DNA of 64,000 nucleotides from Falcatimonas sp. MSJ-15 (GTDB lineage: Bacteria; Bacillota; Clostridia; Lachnospirales; Lachnospiraceae). The position numbers were made by a program, and so were the translations under genes. Position 1 is the first letter of the stretch; each line of letters begins with the position of its first letter. Where the stretch lies: contig NZ_JAHLQC010000005.1 in assembly GCF_018918265.1 (NCBI RefSeq), positions 124,001 to 188,000 on the forward strand. The letters run 5' to 3'. Shown here piece after piece: positions 60,990 to 64,000 of this stretch. A model generated the notes under the pieces. That model searched no databases. It was not told the origin of the DNA and was given only the letters and a program-made list of their open reading frames with translations.

Positions 60990-62102
60990 ATGGCAAGTTT
61001 ATCACTTAAAAATGTTTGTAAAGTTTATCCTAACGGTTTCGTAGCTGTTAAGGATTTTTGTCTTGAAATTGCTGATAAAGAATTCATCATTTTCGTTGGA
61101 CCATCAGGTTGTGGTAAATCTACAACACTTCGTATGATCGCAGGCCTTGAAGAAATCAGTTCAGGTGAATTATGGATTGGCGACAAATTAGTTAATGACG
61201 TAGAACCAAAAGATAGAGATATCGCAATGGTATTCCAGAACTACGCATTATATCCACATATGTCAGTATATGACAATATGGCATTCGGTCTTAAATTAAG
61301 AAAAACTCCAAAGGCTGAAATTGACAAATTAGTTCATGAAGCAGCTAAGATTCTTGATATTGAACATTTATTAGATCGTAAACCAAAGGCTTTATCAGGT
61401 GGTCAGAGACAGCGAGTTGCTATGGGACGTGCTATCGTTCGTAATCCTAAAGTATTCCTTATGGATGAGCCTTTATCAAACCTTGATGCTAAATTACGTG
61501 TACAGATGCGTGTTGAGATTTCAAAATTACATGACAGATTACAGACAACTATCATCTACGTTACACATGACCAGACAGAAGCTATGACACTTGGTACAAG
61601 AATCGTAGTTATGAAAGATGGTATTGTACAGCAGGTTGATACACCACAGAACTTATATGACAGACCAACTAACTTATTCGTTGCTGGATTCATGGGATCA
61701 CCTCAGATGAACTTACTTGATGCAAAAGTAACAAAAGATGGTTCAGATGTTAAATTAACATTTGGTGAACATACAATCAAAGTTCCAGAAGGAAAAGCTA
61801 AAAGACTTATTGACGGTGGTTATGTTGATAAGACAGTTGTATTCGGTATCCGTCCAGAAGATGTTCATGACGAACAGAGCTTCATCGAAGCTTCAAGAGA
61901 CAGCATCATCGATACAACAGTTAAAGTATACGAATTATTAGGTGCTGAAGTATTATTATACTTCGATGTTGACCAGTATACATTAACAGCTAGAGTTAAC
62001 CCTCGTACAACAGCTCGTCCTGGTGATAAAGTAAGATTTGCATTAGATCTTAACAAGATGCATATCTTTGATAAAGAAACAGAAAAAGTTATCTGCAACT
62101 AA
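60990..62102 (+). CDS. ugpC: Sugar ABC transporter ATPase (UgpC/MsmK-like)
   Basis: GPSGCGKSTTLRMIAGLE, LSGGQRQRVAMGRAIVR, C-terminal TOBE-like domain. Confidence 0.92.
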   Translation: MASLSLKNVCKVYPNGFVAVKDFCLEIADKEFIIFVGPSGCGKSTTLRMIAGLEEISSGELWIGDKLVNDVEPKDRDIAMVFQNYALYPHMSVYDNMAFGLKLRKTPKAEIDKLVHEAAKILDIEHLLDRKPKALSGGQRQRVAMGRAIVRNPKVFLMDEPLSNLDAKLRVQMRVEISKLHDRLQTTIIYVTHDQTEAMTLGTRIVVMKDGIVQQVDTPQNLYDRPTNLFVAGFMGSPQMNLLDAKVTKDGSDVKLTFGEHTIKVPEGKAKRLIDGGYVDKTVVFGIRPEDVHDEQSFIEASRDSIIDTTVKVYELLGAEVLLYFDVDQYTLTARVNPRTTARPGDKVRFALDLNKMHIFDKETEKVICN

Positions 62103-62306
62103 TATCTAGAATATTAATATTGATATACTTACATAGGGAATCCCTTTTGGGATTCCCTTTTTGAATTCTAGAATCTTTGGCTCTAGAATCTTTTGACTTT
62201 TTTTAGTATTTCCTCTTTATTTTTTGTCAGATTTGCTATATTATTAATACATAGTGGCAGATTGTGTATATATGTCTGCTTAAGTTTAAATAAAGGAGTG
62301 AAAATA

Positions 62307-63395
62307 ATGATATCAAACCAGATTCTTCAAAATACATTAGAGGGGTTAAAAGCAATTACCAGAATAGATTTGTGTATCATGGATACAGAAGGTAAGGTTC
62401 TTGCATCAACGTTCACAGATGCTGAACAGTATGAACAGGCGGTAATTACATTCGTAGGCTCACCAGCAGACAGTCAGGTTATTCAGGGATACCAGTTCTT
62501 TAAAGTCTTTGACGAACATCAGTTAGAATATGTATTATTAGCTAATGGCGGTGGCGAAGACGTATATATGATAGGAAAGCTTGCTACATTCCAGATACAG
62601 AATCTTTTAGTAGCATATAAGGAGAGATTTGATAAAGACAACTTCATTAAGAATCTTCTTCTTGATAATCTATTATTAGTTGATATATATAATCGTGCAA
62701 AGAAACTTCATATCGATACAGAAGTAAAGAGAGTTGTATATATTATAGAGACAAAGCATGAGAAAGATAATAATGCACTTGAGACAGTAAGAACTATCTT
62801 TGCAGGCAAGACAAAGGATTTTATAACTGCTGTTGATGAGAAGAATATTATTCTTGTGAAGGAATTAAAGCCAGGTGAAGGATATGAAGAACTTGACAAG
62901 ACAGCAAAAGTAATTCTTGATATGCTTAACACAGAAGCTATGAGCAGCGCACATATTGCTTATGGAACAATTGTTAATGAGATAAAAGAAGTATCACGTT
63001 CATACAAAGAAGCAAAGATGGCACTTGATGTAGGTAAGATATTCTACAGTGACAAGAATATTGTTGCATATAGTAATCTTGGAATTGGACGTCTTATATA
63101 TCAGTTACCAATACCACTTTGCAAGATGTTTATCAAAGAGATCTTTGATGGTAAGTCACCTGATGATCTTGATGAAGAGACATTATCAACAATCAATAAG
63201 TTCTTTGAGAACAGCCTTAATGTATCAGAGACATCAAGACAGCTCTACATTCATCGAAATACTCTTGTATACAGACTTGATAAACTTCAAAAGAGTACAG
63301 GCCTTGATCTTAGAGTATTTGAAGATGCAATCACATTTAAGATCGCACTTATGGTTGTAAAATATATGAAATATATGGAAACATTTGAATACTAA
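62307..63395 (+). CDS. CdaR/PucR-type helix-turn-helix regulator
   Basis: C-terminal NVSETSRQLYIHRNTLVYRLDKLQKSTGLDLR. Confidence 0.85.
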   Translation: MISNQILQNTLEGLKAITRIDLCIMDTEGKVLASTFTDAEQYEQAVITFVGSPADSQVIQGYQFFKVFDEHQLEYVLLANGGGEDVYMIGKLATFQIQNLLVAYKERFDKDNFIKNLLLDNLLLVDIYNRAKKLHIDTEVKRVVYIIETKHEKDNNALETVRTIFAGKTKDFITAVDEKNIILVKELKPGEGYEELDKTAKVILDMLNTEAMSSAHIAYGTIVNEIKEVSRSYKEAKMALDVGKIFYSDKNIVAYSNLGIGRLIYQLPIPLCKMFIKEIFDGKSPDDLDEETLSTINKFFENSLNVSETSRQLYIHRNTLVYRLDKLQKSTGLDLRVFEDAITFKIALMVVKYMKYMETFEY

Positions 63396-63512
63396 TAATA
63401 AAATATAATTAATAAAATATAATTCAAAGGTTAAATAACGGTTGTGATTGTACGAAAAAACATATACATGGAGTAATGTAACTTTATATACAAACACAAA
63501 TAGGAGGCTGTT

Positions 63513-64000
63513 TTGATTACATTAGAGAACGTCAGTAAAACTTATTCTACAGGCTCTCCTGCACTTAATAATATTAATCTTAAGATAGAAAGCGGGGAGT
63601 TTGTATTTATAGTAGGAAATAGTGGTTCGGGAAAGTCTACTTTAATAAAACTTCTGTTAAAGGAACTTGAACCGACATCAGGTAAGATTTATGTTAATAA
63701 CCGTTATATTAATAAATTATCCAGAAAGAAACTTCCTATGTTAAGAAGAGACATAGGAGTTGTATTTCAGGACTTTAGATTGCTTAATGACAGAAATGTA
63801 TATGACAACATAGCTTTTGCAATGAAAGTTGTCGAAGCACCACAGAGACAGATTAGAAGTAAAGTTCTTGCAATGTTGTCAATGGTTGGGCTTCTCGATA
63901 AGTATCGTTCATTTCCAAAACAGATGTCAGGAGGAGAGCAACAAAGAGTTGCTCTTGCAAGGGCACTTGTTAATGAACCTAAGATACTTCTTGCAGATGA
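63513..64000 (+). CDS. ftsE: Cell division ATP-binding protein FtsE (partial, TTG start)
   Basis: LENVSKTYSTGSPALNNINLKIESGEFVFIVGNSGSGKSTLIKLLLKELEPTSGKI...MSGGEQQRVALARALVNEPKILLAD; continues past window. Confidence 0.9.
   Translation, partial: MITLENVSKTYSTGSPALNNINLKIESGEFVFIVGNSGSGKSTLIKLLLKELEPTSGKIYVNNRYINKLSRKKLPMLRRDIGVVFQDFRLLNDRNVYDNIAFAMKVVEAPQRQIRSKVLAMLSMVGLLDKYRSFPKQMSGGEQQRVALARALVNEPKILLAD

Overview
AT-rich window, most likely from a Lachnospiraceae (Lachnospira/Eubacterium eligens-like) gut Firmicute; this taxonomic call is inferred from gene content only. About 1-24.9 kb looks like part of a large mobile element. It carries a Tn7-like TnsC ATPase (cut at the left edge) and a TniQ/TnsD targeting protein, followed by plasmid/ICE-like genes: SF2 helicase, CHC2/toprim primase, DUF5688, SSB, DUF262, RadC/JAB and a J-domain protein. 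Accessory cargo follows: XRE regulator, NERD nuclease, two paralogous lipoproteins, a minus-strand four-gene operon including a RuvC-like resolvase, a candidate two-gene defence/TA cassette and a 39-aa hydrophobic peptide gene missing from the ORF track. From about 25 kb on the content is mostly ordinary chromosome: T-box/trpS, sortase B, glnN, pepT, M42 peptidase, cyclophilin, pectate lyase, Opp transporter, two tRNAs, cvfB, ridA, CPBP protease, yitT, ugpC-like ATPase, CdaR-like regulator and ftsE. A small XRE/ImmA + DUF4417 + MGGRGSSSG-protein island and IS200/IS605-like end remnants interrupt it. The most interesting signals are non-coding. (i) Two diverged copies (2638-2861 and 19379-19620) of a promoter-driven RNA of about 190-210 nt share one architecture, with compensatory stem changes; copy 2 also has a competing downstream pairing partner. 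(ii) A ~215-nt structured RNA lies at 10937-11150. (iii) A multi-stem element lies at 18744-18874, upstream of the RuvC-like operon. Homology calls are from motif recognition; no database search was run.
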